Shown here: positions 16,920 through 25,590 of the stretch, in pieces
Numbering within the stretch: the stretch's first letter is position 1
How the letters are laid out: each line of letters starts with the position of its first letter
Origin: Brucella pituitosa
Lineage (GTDB): Bacteria; Pseudomonadota; Alphaproteobacteria; Rhizobiales; Rhizobiaceae
Direction: 5' to 3'
Length of the DNA stretch: 64,000 nucleotides
NCBI RefSeq assembly: GCF_003049685.1
Contig: NZ_PYSY02000003.1
Coordinates: 124,001 to 188,000 of the forward strand
Program-made: the position numbers and the translations under genes
The notes under the pieces: generated by a model
The model's input: the letters and a program-made list of their open reading frames with translations, nothing else
Told to the model about the DNA's origin: nothing
The model's database searches: none

Positions 16920-17783
16920 ATGACAATAAAAAAACTTTTCAAACAAACCGCTTACGGAGCACTTTTTGCAAGTGCCGCCGTCATAACTTATGCCAGCACA
17001 GCATCTGCCGCCACTGAGGGTTATGGCGACTGTCCGCTGATCGGCGAAAAAGGCACAGCGAAGATAGAACCGGCAGTAGCGGACCAGTTCACAGTCATCA
17101 TCAATCTGCCTGCAGTCGGCCAGTTTAATGGCGACACGCCGGATACGATCAAAGACGGCTATGAATTCTGCATGGCGGTTAATGTTGCCCATCGTCTGGG
17201 CCTCGATAAAGTAAAACTGGTCAATGCTTCGTTTGACTCCATCGTAGCTGGGCAGAACAAGGACTATGACATCGCTCTGGCGCTGATTTCCGTTACAGAG
17301 CCACGAAAGAAAGTTGTAGACTTTTCTGCGCCTTACATGAATTCGGGCTACGGCGTCGCGGCGCGTGCCGATAAGCCTGTGACTGAAGCCGATATCAAAA
17401 CGGTTAAGGTGGGTACACAAGCAGGAACAACACTCGTTCCTTTCGCACAAGACACGCTCAAAGTCGCAAGCCTTGACGTTTTTGACGATACCGCATCCAT
17501 GTTTACCGCACTTGCGGCAGGCAAGGTCGATGCTGTCATGACCGATCTGTCGATCACGCTCGGTCAGGCACACAATTCCAACGGCAGGCTCGCTGTGGTG
17601 GGTAAATATGAATCGAGCGGTGAAACCGCTGGCATTTATCCAAAGGGTTCGCCGAATGGCAAAGTCATCGATCAGCTGATCGAAGACATGCACAAGGATG
17701 GTACGCTCAAGAAACTCGAGGAAGCTTACCTGCTACCGTCATGGGGTACATCTCCCGATAATATCCCACTCTGGAAGCCGTAA
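16920..17783 (+). CDS. Polar amino-acid ABC transporter periplasmic binding protein
   Basis: A 287-residue periplasmic binding protein of family 3 (polar amino acids). A signal peptide covers about the first 31 residues and ends in ASTASAA. The mature part has KDGYEFCMAVNVAHRLG, VNASFDSIVAG and IALALISVTEPRKKVVDFSAPYM, the typical ligand-binding motif of this family, then VKVGTQAGTTLVP and GKVDAVMTDLS. It follows the aminotransferase by 30 nt and is separated from its permease by 250 nt with two hairpins, which would allow more binding protein than permease. Ligand probably an amino acid, possibly D-form or a small peptide product. Confidence 0.88.
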   Translation: MTIKKLFKQTAYGALFASAAVITYASTASAATEGYGDCPLIGEKGTAKIEPAVADQFTVIINLPAVGQFNGDTPDTIKDGYEFCMAVNVAHRLGLDKVKLVNASFDSIVAGQNKDYDIALALISVTEPRKKVVDFSAPYMNSGYGVAARADKPVTEADIKTVKVGTQAGTTLVPFAQDTLKVASLDVFDDTASMFTALAAGKVDAVMTDLSITLGQAHNSNGRLAVVGKYESSGETAGIYPKGSPNGKVIDQLIEDMHKDGTLKKLEEAYLLPSWGTSPDNIPLWKP

Positions 17784-17796
17784 ACTACCGATCTTT

Positions 17797-17829
17797 CGGG
17801 CTGCAGCTTGGCGTTAGGGCTGCAGCCCG
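17797..17829 (+). promoter_or_regulatory. GC-rich hairpin after the binding-protein gene
   Basis: Arms CGGGCTGCAGC (17797-17807) and GCTGCAGCCCG (17819-17829) give an 11-bp stem with an 11-nt loop, 13 nt after the stop. No T-run follows. Such hairpins commonly protect the binding-protein mRNA or reduce read-through to the permease gene. Confidence 0.65.
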
Positions 17830-17889
17830 GTCAATATTCAAATACGACCCTGGTCAAGTGAGGGTTTCCGCTTCGTACACCGCATATAG

Positions 17890-17979
17890 GGCATGTTTTG
17901 ATCTGAATGAATCAGATGAGTGTTCTAACTGTTCGTTTTGACACGCATCCCGAAAGCCGTTTCTTACTCTTCGGGATGC
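17890..17979. repeat. Dispersed intergenic repeat with hairpins
   Basis: Contains an imperfect palindrome around TTTTGATCTG / ATCAGATG (about 17896-17918) followed by a hairpin with arms GCATCCCGAA (17945-17954) and TTCGGGATGC (17970-17979). The GATCTG/CAGATC core recurs at 23224-23242 and 51199-51219 in this window, so this is a repeat family placed in intergenic DNA. Confidence 0.6.
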
Positions 17980-18033
17980 ATATCCGGCGGTGAATAAAGT
18001 GAGGCCCTGACCTGTTTCATCGAGAGTAAAGTC

Positions 18034-19143
18034 ATGTCCCATCTGGCACCTGAAGCCAGCGCGCAACGCGCCCAACAATGGCGCGACCGCAACAAGGTCC
18101 ACACCCATGGTGGGCGATCTCTGTTTGCTTTTGCCTTTTCGTTCCTCACCTTTCTGGCGATGGCACAAACCGCATATAGTGTTGCCAGTTACACAATAAG
18201 CCAGGGTTGGTCTTCAACACCGATTATTGCGGCCAGCTTGGCTATTCTTACTGCTCCGCTTGGCGTCCTTTGGTTTGCCTGGCGGGCCGTTCAACTCTCC
18301 AGCAAGGCCGGAAACAATACCGATATCTATCAGGGACGGGCATTCGGCGCTCAGGCATCAGATATATCCTGGCAAGCTATTTCCTATGCTGTGGCATTGC
18401 TGATCATCAGCGCGAGCGCATGGTTTCTCATCGCCAATGACGCTGCCGTCAGCCGCACGTTCTTCGACGTCAGTCTTATAGTGAAATCCTCTGGCACTGT
18501 GCTCAAGGCCTTTGGCACGAATATCATTATCTTCTTCATTGCGGCCTTGTTGATCCTCGTTTGGGCACTGGTCATAGCGATTGCCCGAACGCTGCCGGGT
18601 AAGGCTGGCAGACCTATCCGCGTGCTTGCAACATTCTATTGTGATCTTTTCCGTGGTTTGCCCGCTATCATAACCATCTATCTCATTGGGTTCGGCCTTC
18701 CACTGACAGGGCTGCCGATCATCAAGGATCTGTCTTCAATTTCCTATGCGATTATCGCGTTAACGCTGACCTACGGCGCCTATACGTCAGAGGTCTACCG
18801 GGCAGGCATTGAAAGCGTACACCCAAGCCAGATTGCGGCTGCCCGCTCGCTTGGCCTCTCTTATACACGCACAATGCGCTATGTCGTAATTCCACTTGCA
18901 GTGCGTGGGATCATCCCTCCACTTATGAACAACTGTATCAGCCTGCAAAAAGATACTGCATTGGTCGCCATCATCGGCACAATCGACGCCTTCAACCAGT
19001 CCAAGATCATCGCCAGCAACTATTTCAATCTCTCAGCCGTCACCACGGTGGCCATTCTGTTCATCCTGATCACCATCCCACAGGCGCGTTTCGTCGATCG
19101 TCTGATCGAACGGGATCGTCGGAAAACACGTTCGAGCCTGTGA
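18034..19143 (+). CDS. Amino-acid ABC transporter permease with extended N-terminus
   Basis: A 369-residue inner-membrane permease of the HisM/GlnP family. The conserved EAA loop lies near residues 256-285 (GIESVHPSQIAAARSLGLSY). Most such permeases are 220-250 residues; this one carries about 130 extra residues at the N-terminus with two added hydrophobic segments (about 32-55 and 65-85), as in the long AapQ/AapM-type permeases. Only one permease gene is present, so it probably works as a homodimer. The ATPase gene follows 15 nt later. Confidence 0.87.
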   Translation: MSHLAPEASAQRAQQWRDRNKVHTHGGRSLFAFAFSFLTFLAMAQTAYSVASYTISQGWSSTPIIAASLAILTAPLGVLWFAWRAVQLSSKAGNNTDIYQGRAFGAQASDISWQAISYAVALLIISASAWFLIANDAAVSRTFFDVSLIVKSSGTVLKAFGTNIIIFFIAALLILVWALVIAIARTLPGKAGRPIRVLATFYCDLFRGLPAIITIYLIGFGLPLTGLPIIKDLSSISYAIIALTLTYGAYTSEVYRAGIESVHPSQIAAARSLGLSYTRTMRYVVIPLAVRGIIPPLMNNCISLQKDTALVAIIGTIDAFNQSKIIASNYFNLSAVTTVAILFILITIPQARFVDRLIERDRRKTRSSL

Positions 19144-19158
19144 GAAAGGACCAGACAA

Positions 19159-19902
19159 ATGGCACTGATTGAAATTGATAAGGCTTATAAGCGTTATGGC
19201 GCACTGGAAGTGCTATCCGGCATTTCTCTCGACATCGAGGAACATCAGGTGGTTTGCCTGATTGGTCCCTCCGGATGCGGAAAATCTACTCTGCTGCGGT
19301 GCATCAATAGATTGGAAACGATCGATGAAGGTGAAATTCGTCTCCATGGTGACCGGGTCACGGGTCCGGGCGTCGATCTTGACTTGTTACGTCGCGAGAT
19401 CGGCATCGTTTTTCAGGGATATAACCTGTTTCCTCATATGACTGTAATGGAAAATGTGACGCTGGCCCCGACTAAAGTTCTCGGCATGCCCCTCAAAGAA
19501 GCCGAGGAAAAGGGACTGGCATTGCTCGCCCGCATTGGCCTTGATCACAAGGCGAAGGAATATCCTGACCGTCTTTCCGGCGGTCAGCAGCAACGTGTGG
19601 CCATTGTACGTGCCCTGCTGATGGATCCGACACTTCTGCTTCTGGATGAAATTACCTCGGCACTTGATCCTGAACTTGTATCAGAAGTGCTTGATATCGT
19701 GCGTGATCTGGCCAAAAAAGGCATGACCATGGTGCTTGCCACCCATGAGATGGGCTTTGCCCGCGAGGTCGCAGACAAGGTCTGCTTTCTGCAAAGCGGT
19801 AAAGTCTATGAGGAAGGCCCACCTTCGCAGATTTTCGGCAATCCGCAGGGTGAACGTACGCAGACATTCCTCAAACGCATTATAGAAGCTGGACGCCTTT
19901 AG
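19159..19902 (+). CDS. Amino-acid ABC transporter ATP-binding protein
   Basis: A 247-residue cytoplasmic ATPase of the GlnQ/HisP type. Walker A is IGPSGCGKSTLLRCIN, the Q-loop is IVFQGYNLFPHMTVMENV, the signature is LSGGQQQRVAIVRALL, Walker B is LLLLDEITSALDPEL, and the switch His is in VLATHEMGFAREVAD. It powers the permease encoded just upstream. Start ATG at 19159 follows AGAAAGGA. All catalytic residues are intact. Confidence 0.92.
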   Translation: MALIEIDKAYKRYGALEVLSGISLDIEEHQVVCLIGPSGCGKSTLLRCINRLETIDEGEIRLHGDRVTGPGVDLDLLRREIGIVFQGYNLFPHMTVMENVTLAPTKVLGMPLKEAEEKGLALLARIGLDHKAKEYPDRLSGGQQQRVAIVRALLMDPTLLLLDEITSALDPELVSEVLDIVRDLAKKGMTMVLATHEMGFAREVADKVCFLQSGKVYEEGPPSQIFGNPQGERTQTFLKRIIEAGRL

Positions 19903-19927
19903 GAAAAGACGGGAACCGGAGACAAAA

Positions 19928-20956
19928 ATGACTGATACGGCACGCGACTTCGGCATCGTTTGTGGCATTTTGCCGACAGGTGCAAACAACGCCATCACCG
20001 ATGTTCCGGGCGTACGTGTTGGTCATCATACGTTGCGCGAGGGTGATATCAATACAGGCGTTACTGCTATCATCCCGCATGACGGGAACATGTATCGCCG
20101 AAAGGTGCTGGCTGCCTGCGATATTATCAATGGCTTCGGCAAAAGCACGGGTCTGTTGCAAATTGAGGAATTGGGAACTCTTGAAACTCCAATTCTCCTC
20201 ACAAATACCTTCGGTGTGGGGACCTGCGCCAACGCATTGATCCGTGAAGCGATTGCGTTCAATCCCGATATTGGCCGCACGACAGCAACCGTCAATCCGG
20301 TTGTGCTTGAATGCAATGATGGGCCCCTCAGTGACATTCAGGCAATGGCGGTTACCGAAGAACATGCACATCTGGCGCTGCTCAATTCAGGCTCCTGTGT
20401 TGCTCAAGGCAACGTCGGAGCTGGGACAGGCATGACTTGTTTTGGTTTCAAGGGAGGCATTGGCACGTCTTCACGCCAGTTCGAACTAGATGGCAAATCG
20501 TATCATCTGGGCGTTTTGGCACTCACCAATTTTGGCCGTGCGGGTGATCTGGTTCTGCCGGATGGGCGTATGCCTTCCCCCAAAACCCAGCCTCAACCGG
20601 AAAAAGGCTCTGTCATTCTCGTTCTTGCGACCGATGTTCCGATGGAATATCGCCAGTTAAAACGTGTCACGCGCCGCTGTGGTGCTGGCCTGGCACGGCT
20701 TGGCGCTTTCTGGGGACATGGTAGCGGGGACATAGCTGTCGGGTTTTCAACAGCTGTATCGTTCGACCACGATGAACCAAACGATATCGTGAATTTCGCA
20801 GCGCTTAACGAAAACCGCATCGATATTCTTTTTCGTGCCGCAACCGAATCTACACAGGAGGCCGTGCTCAACTCTATGTGCGCAGCCGAGGCCATGCGCG
20901 GCCGCTCCGGCAGCCGCCGTTCACTCGCCGATTGGCTCCGTAACGCTCACAGCTGA
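19928..20956 (+). CDS. P1-family (DmpA/BapA-type) self-processing aminopeptidase
   Basis: A 342-residue Ntn-type hydrolase of peptidase family S58/P1. Members cut themselves before a Ser that becomes the catalytic nucleophile and release N-terminal amino acids, some acting on D-amino acid or beta-amino acid peptides, amides and esters. Family motifs seen are ITDVPGVRVGHHT near residue 23, TNTFGVGTCANALIRE, GNVGAGTGMTCFGFKGGIGT, and the processing site EKGSVILVLATDVPM with predicted cleavage Gly227/Ser228, giving chains of about 227 and 115 residues. No signal peptide is visible, so it should be cytoplasmic and act on imported substrates. With the D-amino-acid aminotransferase and importer it forms a logical salvage operon. 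Confidence 0.88.
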   Translation: MTDTARDFGIVCGILPTGANNAITDVPGVRVGHHTLREGDINTGVTAIIPHDGNMYRRKVLAACDIINGFGKSTGLLQIEELGTLETPILLTNTFGVGTCANALIREAIAFNPDIGRTTATVNPVVLECNDGPLSDIQAMAVTEEHAHLALLNSGSCVAQGNVGAGTGMTCFGFKGGIGTSSRQFELDGKSYHLGVLALTNFGRAGDLVLPDGRMPSPKTQPQPEKGSVILVLATDVPMEYRQLKRVTRRCGAGLARLGAFWGHGSGDIAVGFSTAVSFDHDEPNDIVNFAALNENRIDILFRAATESTQEAVLNSMCAAEAMRGRSGSRRSLADWLRNAHS

Positions 20957-21195
20957 GCAGTTACGCGAGCAGAGGTGAATGGATAGGGGGCCAATGCATG
21001 CGTTCAGCTCCAACATGGCCCAACATACCTTGCAGACTCTACTGAAATCGATGCGACCGGGCAGCCGTTCCTCATCCCAAAACCGGCCAAAACCGGTTTG
21101 CACTTTTGGGAGATACACTCGGGTTACTCCTCTTTCGCTTAACGTGACAGCAATCTAAAGATAAAGTCATGTGCGATGAAGTCGGAGGCTCGGAC

Positions 21196-22575
21196 TTGAC
21201 GCTACGTTATCAGATCGTTGCATTGGCAATCGTGCCGCTTATCGTGGCTATCCTCACCGTAACTGCCTTCATCACATGGCAGTCAGCAAAGCTTGTGCAA
21301 AGTAGCATTGCCACTTTTGAGCAAAACATGCTGAAGGCTAAGGAAACGGAGCTGCTGAACCTCACCAATCTCGCACTGTCATCCATTCAGAAAATCTATG
21401 AGGACGCCGGTCCTGATGATGCGGAAGCCATGGAAAAAGTGCGGGCGATCCTAACGTCGCTCGATTACGGCCGTGACGGCTATTTTTTCGTTTATGACTA
21501 TGACGGCAACAACGTAGTTCATCCTCGCCAATTGTTTCGGCCGGGGCACAACTGGCTCAATCTCGTCGATCCGGATGGGGATCGCGTCATCGCCAATCTG
21601 ATTGGCAAGGCAAAGGAAGGAGGTGGCCTGCATCAGTATAAATGGGAAAAGCCCTCCAGTGCCGAAATGGCTGATAAGCTATCCTTCGCTGTGGGGCTGG
21701 ACAAATGGAAATGGATGCTCGGAACGGGCGTCTATCTCGATGATGTCTACGCACAAACCGCCGCAGCAAATGCGGATTTCCGAGCCAATATCCGCACAAC
21801 ATTCCTGATCGTTAGCCTAATTGCCGTCCCGGCAGTGATGCTCGTCTTCGCTACCTGCATGCTGCTCAACTTGCGGGAACGGCGAATGGCCGACACCAAA
21901 CTGAAAGAGCTGGCACAACGCATCATCGATACACAGGAAGAAGAAAGAGCACGGCTGGCACGCGAACTGCATGACGGCATATCGCAGAACCTCGTAGGGG
22001 TACGCTATGCCATCGATCTTGCAAGTCGTCAGGTCGGAACAGCGAGTGGCGGAGCTCCACAGGCAATCGAAAAAGCAGCAGACGCCCTCAACGGAGCGAT
22101 CAAGGAAGTGCGCCGTCTCTCACATGATCTGCGTCCGCGTATTCTCGATGACCTGGGGCTGACGATAGCTTTGAAAGCACTTTGCGAACATTTTTCAGAA
22201 CGCACGGGCATAGAGACGCATTTTGAAGCAAGTGGCTTGAGCGAAATGGTGAAACCGGAACCAAGTACAGCGCTTTATCGGGTTGTGCAGGAAGCTCTTA
22301 CCAATATTGAGCGGCATTCGGGTGCCAACCAGGTCGATATCCGGCTTCGCGGCCTGAAAGGCAAAATAACAATGACAATTACCGACAATGGCAACGGCTT
22401 CACCGCACGTGAGCTGAAGGATGGACTATCGGGACTGGGTTTGCGGAATATGCAAGAACGTATGGCACATTTTGGCGGTGTGCTCTTGGTTGAAACAGGC
22501 GTAAATGGTACGCAACTCACCGCACGGTTGCCGAAGTCGGTCACAGAAAAAAGGCTGGAATCAGGAGTCGCATGA
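21196..22575 (+). CDS. Membrane sensor histidine kinase with Cache domain, NarL/DesK type
   Basis: A sensor kinase of about 459 residues. One membrane segment lies near the N-terminus, then a periplasmic Cache-type sensing domain (with GRDGYFFVYDYDGNNVVHP), a second membrane segment, a HisKA_3 dimerisation domain with the phospho-acceptor His in EEERARLARELHDGIS, and a HATPase domain (ALTNIERHSGANQV, ITDNGNGF, GLSGLGLRNMQERM). The frame opens with an ATG at 21169, but the TTG at 21196 has GGAGG 7 nt upstream and is preferred. It overlaps its response regulator by 4 nt. Cache domains of this kind often sense small organic acids, which suits the TRAP carrier downstream. Confidence 0.88.
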   Translation: MTLRYQIVALAIVPLIVAILTVTAFITWQSAKLVQSSIATFEQNMLKAKETELLNLTNLALSSIQKIYEDAGPDDAEAMEKVRAILTSLDYGRDGYFFVYDYDGNNVVHPRQLFRPGHNWLNLVDPDGDRVIANLIGKAKEGGGLHQYKWEKPSSAEMADKLSFAVGLDKWKWMLGTGVYLDDVYAQTAAANADFRANIRTTFLIVSLIAVPAVMLVFATCMLLNLRERRMADTKLKELAQRIIDTQEEERARLARELHDGISQNLVGVRYAIDLASRQVGTASGGAPQAIEKAADALNGAIKEVRRLSHDLRPRILDDLGLTIALKALCEHFSERTGIETHFEASGLSEMVKPEPSTALYRVVQEALTNIERHSGANQVDIRLRGLKGKITMTITDNGNGFTARELKDGLSGLGLRNMQERMAHFGGVLLVETGVNGTQLTARLPKSVTEKRLESGVA

Positions 22576-23213
22576 CGAACGAATGTAAAATTCGCGTATT
22601 GCTGGTCGATAATCATCCTCTGGTTCTGGACGGTTTGCGTGCGGTTCTTGAAACCTATGACGATATTGAAATAGTTGGCGCTGCTGCAAATGCCCGCACC
22701 GCCTTGGAGCTTGCGTCATCGGTTGGTCCCGATGTGGTGTTGATGGATATCAATATGCCGCTTCTCAATGGCATTGATGCGATCGAACTGTTCAAGAAGC
22801 AACTGCCCGGTATTCGTATCCTCATGTTGTCCATGCATGACAGTCGCGAATACATTTCCACGTCTATTATGCGTGGTGCATCAGGCTATGTTTTGAAAGA
22901 TGTTTCAACAACAGAAATTGTCACGGCAATTCATGCTGTTGCATCTGGCGGCACATATTTCTCTTCGGGCGTTTCCGAAGCGCTCTTGGAAAGAGGCGAG
23001 AAAAAATCTGAAGGACTGTCGGCGCGCGAAGCCGATGTGCTGGTACTGGTCGCCGAAGGTGGCAGCAATCGTGAGATTGCGACCAGACTGGGGATTTCAG
23101 AAGCAACGGTTGAAACACATCGCAAGAATATCAAGAAGAAGCTCGGAATTGCCAGCACTGCTGGTCTCACACGCTATGTCATTGAAAACAGACTGAGCCT
23201 CTCGTCGCATTAG
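22572..23213 (+). CDS. NarL/LuxR-type response regulator
   Basis: A 213-residue response regulator. The receiver domain has VLLVDNHPLVLDGLRAVLE and VVLMDINMP with the phospho-Asp at residue 59; the C-terminal LuxR-type helix-turn-helix has LSAREADVLVLVAEGGSNRE and ISEATVETHRKNIKKKLGI. Its ATG overlaps the kinase stop (ATGA), so the pair is translationally coupled. The promoter of the adjacent TRAP operon contains a 16-bp palindrome of the layout bound by NarL-family dimers, making that operon its likely target. Confidence 0.92.
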   Translation: MTNECKIRVLLVDNHPLVLDGLRAVLETYDDIEIVGAAANARTALELASSVGPDVVLMDINMPLLNGIDAIELFKKQLPGIRILMLSMHDSREYISTSIMRGASGYVLKDVSTTEIVTAIHAVASGGTYFSSGVSEALLERGEKKSEGLSAREADVLVLVAEGGSNREIATRLGISEATVETHRKNIKKKLGIASTAGLTRYVIENRLSLSSH

Positions 23214-23312
23214 AGCGCGTTTTGATCTGATTGGACCAGATCGGCGCTCTAACTTCTTCTATTTTAAGCATAATCTTATCGATCCTCGTTTCACTCGGGT
23301 CGGATTATGCTC
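23212..23312. repeat. Dispersed intergenic repeat with two hairpins
   Basis: The first half has arms AGAGCGC and GCGCTCT around a TTGATCTGATTGGACCAGAT core. The second has arms AGCATAATC (23267-23275) and GATTATGCT (23303-23311). Related GATCTG-type cores occur near 17890 and 51191. It sits between the response regulator and the TRAP operon and may also end the upstream transcript. Confidence 0.6.
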
Positions 23313-23338
23313 TAGTTCCCCCCAACGAACAATTTGCT

Positions 23339-23354
23339 TACCCACTAGTGGGTA
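23339..23354. promoter_or_regulatory. NarL-type 7-2-7 palindromic operator
   Basis: TACCCACTAGTGGGTA is a perfect 16-bp palindrome made of two TACCCAC heptamers tail to tail around a 2-bp centre, the layout of NarL/NarP-family dimer sites. It is centred about 40 bp before the likely transcription start of the TRAP operon, a normal place for an activator. Confidence 0.7.
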
Positions 23355-23373
23355 GAGCTTTGTTGCTTTGATC

Positions 23374-23379
23374 TATAGT
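23374..23379 (+). promoter_or_regulatory. Candidate -10 box of the TRAP operon
   Basis: TATAGT lies 20 nt after the palindromic operator, with no good -35 box, as expected for an activator-dependent promoter. The TRAP gene starts 77 nt downstream. Confidence 0.4.
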
Positions 23380-23455
23380 CGTCTTGCCGCGATGAATCCC
23401 CGGTCATAGTATCCTCCAAAACCGCTTGAGGAGGCGGAAAAGAAGGGGAGGAACG

Positions 23456-24004
23456 ATGTCAGTTTTGCTGGCGTTGTCGCGCGCCATTGACGCGGCCAAT
23501 AATTTCATCGGAAAGTCAGCATCCTGGTTGATACTTGTGGCGGTTCTTATAAGTGCCATCAATGCTGTCTCCCGCAAGCTTTTCAACATCAGTTCCAATG
23601 CATGGCTTGAAGCGCAGTGGTATCTGTTCTCTGCGGTTTTTCTGCTTGCCGCAGGCTACACGCTGCTGCACAGCGAGCACGTCAAAGTCGACCTTCTCTA
23701 CAGTCGTTATTCACGACGAACCCAGTTGCTGGTCGAGATATTCGGTACGATTTTCTTTCTTCTGCCATTCTGCCTCATCACGATCTACCTCTCATGGCCA
23801 ATCGTCGAGGCAAAGCTGGCCAGCAGCGAAACCTCCAATAATACAGGCGGGTTGGTGCTTTGGCCGGTCTGGATCCTGATTCCCATCGGCTTCGGTTTGC
23901 TGGCGCTGCAAGGCATATCCGAACTCATCAAGCGTATCGCCATACTCAAAGGGCAGATCCCCGATAAGGTCGCCGTTGAAGATGCCGAAGCGCAAGCGCT
24001 TTGA
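23456..24004 (+). CDS. dctQ: TRAP transporter small permease subunit
   Basis: A 182-residue membrane protein of the DctQ family with four hydrophobic segments (about 18-36, 50-70, 90-110, 130-152). The stretch NAWLEAQWYLFSAVFLLAAG, followed by LHSEHVKVDLLYSRYS, is the usual DctQ signature. The ATG at 23456 follows AAGGGGAGGA; ten earlier in-frame codons lie upstream of this ribosome site and are rejected. It forms the membrane complex with the large subunit encoded next (stop and next open frame overlap). Confidence 0.9.
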   Translation: MSVLLALSRAIDAANNFIGKSASWLILVAVLISAINAVSRKLFNISSNAWLEAQWYLFSAVFLLAAGYTLLHSEHVKVDLLYSRYSRRTQLLVEIFGTIFFLLPFCLITIYLSWPIVEAKLASSETSNNTGGLVLWPVWILIPIGFGLLALQGISELIKRIAILKGQIPDKVAVEDAEAQAL

Positions 24005-24015
24005 GAGGGATGGAT

Positions 24016-25590
24016 ATGATTGCATTTTTCACGGAAAATCTCGCTCCCCTTATGTTTCTCTCCCTGGTGGCCGTGCTCCTGTTGGGCTATCCGGTCGCTT
24101 TTGCCCTTGCCTTTGTTGGCTTCGTCTTCGGCTTTATCGGCATCGAACTGGGCCTGTTACCGGTCAATCTGTTCGGGGCAATTCCTGATCGCATCTTTGG
24201 GCAGATGTCGAACGAGACGTTGCTTGCCATTCCATTCTTCACCTTTATGGGGTTGATTTTGGAACGAAGCGGCATGGCAGAAGATTTGCTTGATACGATC
24301 GGGCAGCTTTTCGGACCTGTACGCGGGGGGCTCGCATTTGCTGTCATTATTGTTGGTGCGTTGCTTGCAGCAACGACCGGCGTGGTTGCAGCCTCTGTCA
24401 TTTCCATGGGACTTATTTCCCTGCCGATCATGCTGCGTTATGGCTACGACCGGAAAGTCGCTGCCGGAACAATTGCGGCGTCCGGAACCTTGGCGCAGAT
24501 CATCCCTCCCAGCCTTGTCCTCATTGTTCTCGCCGATCAGCTTGGACGCTCGGTAGGCGATATGTACAAAGGGGCACTCGTCCCGGGACTGATGCTTGTC
24601 GGCTTTTACTGTGCCTTCATCATCGGTATGTCGATCTTGCGACCCAATACTGTTCCCGCGTTACCAGTGCACGCACGGACGTTGAAGGGCTGGAAGCTCG
24701 TTCGGCGTGTCGTATTCTCATTAGTACCGCCGCTTGTGTTGATCTTTCTTGTTCTTGGAACAATCTTTATCGGTCTGGCAACGCCAACGGAAGGCGGCGC
24801 CATGGGAGCGGTCGGGGCGTTGCTTCTTGCTATCATTAATCGTCGCCTTAATCTGCCGATGCTGACTTCCGCTCTCTACGCAACAGCAAAACTGTCTTCA
24901 TTCGTTATCTTCATTTTGCTCGGCGCACGTGTTTTCTCGCTTACATTTTATGGTGTTAACGGTCACGTGTGGGTTGAACACCTGATGACGTCAATTCCTG
25001 GCGGCGAAGTTGGATTTCTGATCGTTGCCAATCTGCTGGTGTTTTTTCTGGCATTCTTTCTCGACTACTTCGAGCTGGCCTTCATCATCATTCCACTTTT
25101 AGCACCTGTAGCAGATAGTCTTGGAATTGATCTTGTCTGGTTCGGCGTGATGCTGGCGGTTAACATGCAGACATCGTTCATGCATCCGCCATTTGGTTTT
25201 TCGTTATTCTATTTACGTTCTGTTGCACCGTCCCGACCATACAAGGACAAAGTAACGGGAGCGACAATCCAACCTGTTACATCCGGGCAGATTTATGTTG
25301 GCTCGATACCGTTTCTGATAATCCAGCTCGTCATGGTCGGGATCATCATAGGGTTTCCCGGCATCGTCACCCACTATAAGGGCAACCATAAACAGCTGGA
25401 CCCGTCGACCATCCAGATCAATGTGCCGATGCCAGATGCAGGTGGAGGAAACCCATTTGGCGATGCACCAGCCCCATTTGGTGCGCCTGCGCCCTCTCCG
25501 GGTGAACCGTTGCCCGCACCATCATTCGGCACGCCCTCCCCGCCTTCGTTCGGCCAGGGTTCAAACCAACAGGAAAAACCGGATCAGTGA
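24016..25590 (+). CDS. dctM: TRAP transporter large permease subunit with Pro/Gly-rich tail
   Basis: A large, roughly 12-segment membrane protein of the DctM family that carries out sodium-coupled uptake. Family stretches include GYPVAFALAFVGFVFG, NETLLAIPFFTFMGLILERS, SGTLAQIIPPSLVLIVLADQ and MQTSFMHPPFGFSLFYL. The ATG at 24016 fits the GAGAGGG ribosome site best; a TTG at 24001 and an ATG at 24010 are alternatives. The last 50 or so residues are a low-complexity Pro/Gly/Ala tail (GDAPAPFGAPAPSPGEPLPA and onward), not part of the usual fold and probably cytoplasmic and disordered. Length and subtype match the mannitol/chloroaromatic and 2-oxo-acid TRAP group. Confidence 0.9.
   Translation: MIAFFTENLAPLMFLSLVAVLLLGYPVAFALAFVGFVFGFIGIELGLLPVNLFGAIPDRIFGQMSNETLLAIPFFTFMGLILERSGMAEDLLDTIGQLFGPVRGGLAFAVIIVGALLAATTGVVAASVISMGLISLPIMLRYGYDRKVAAGTIAASGTLAQIIPPSLVLIVLADQLGRSVGDMYKGALVPGLMLVGFYCAFIIGMSILRPNTVPALPVHARTLKGWKLVRRVVFSLVPPLVLIFLVLGTIFIGLATPTEGGAMGAVGALLLAIINRRLNLPMLTSALYATAKLSSFVIFILLGARVFSLTFYGVNGHVWVEHLMTSIPGGEVGFLIVANLLVFFLAFFLDYFELAFIIIPLLAPVADSLGIDLVWFGVMLAVNMQTSFMHPPFGFSLFYLRSVAPSRPYKDKVTGATIQPVTSGQIYVGSIPFLIIQLVMVGIIIGFPGIVTHYKGNHKQLDPSTIQINVPMPDAGGGNPFGDAPAPFGAPAPSPGEPLPAPSFGTPSPPSFGQGSNQQEKPDQ

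Noticed and set aside
16893..17693. 266-codon open frame antisense to the amino-acid binding protein
   Set aside because: Cys/His/Arg-rich composition without family motifs; shadow of the real gene.
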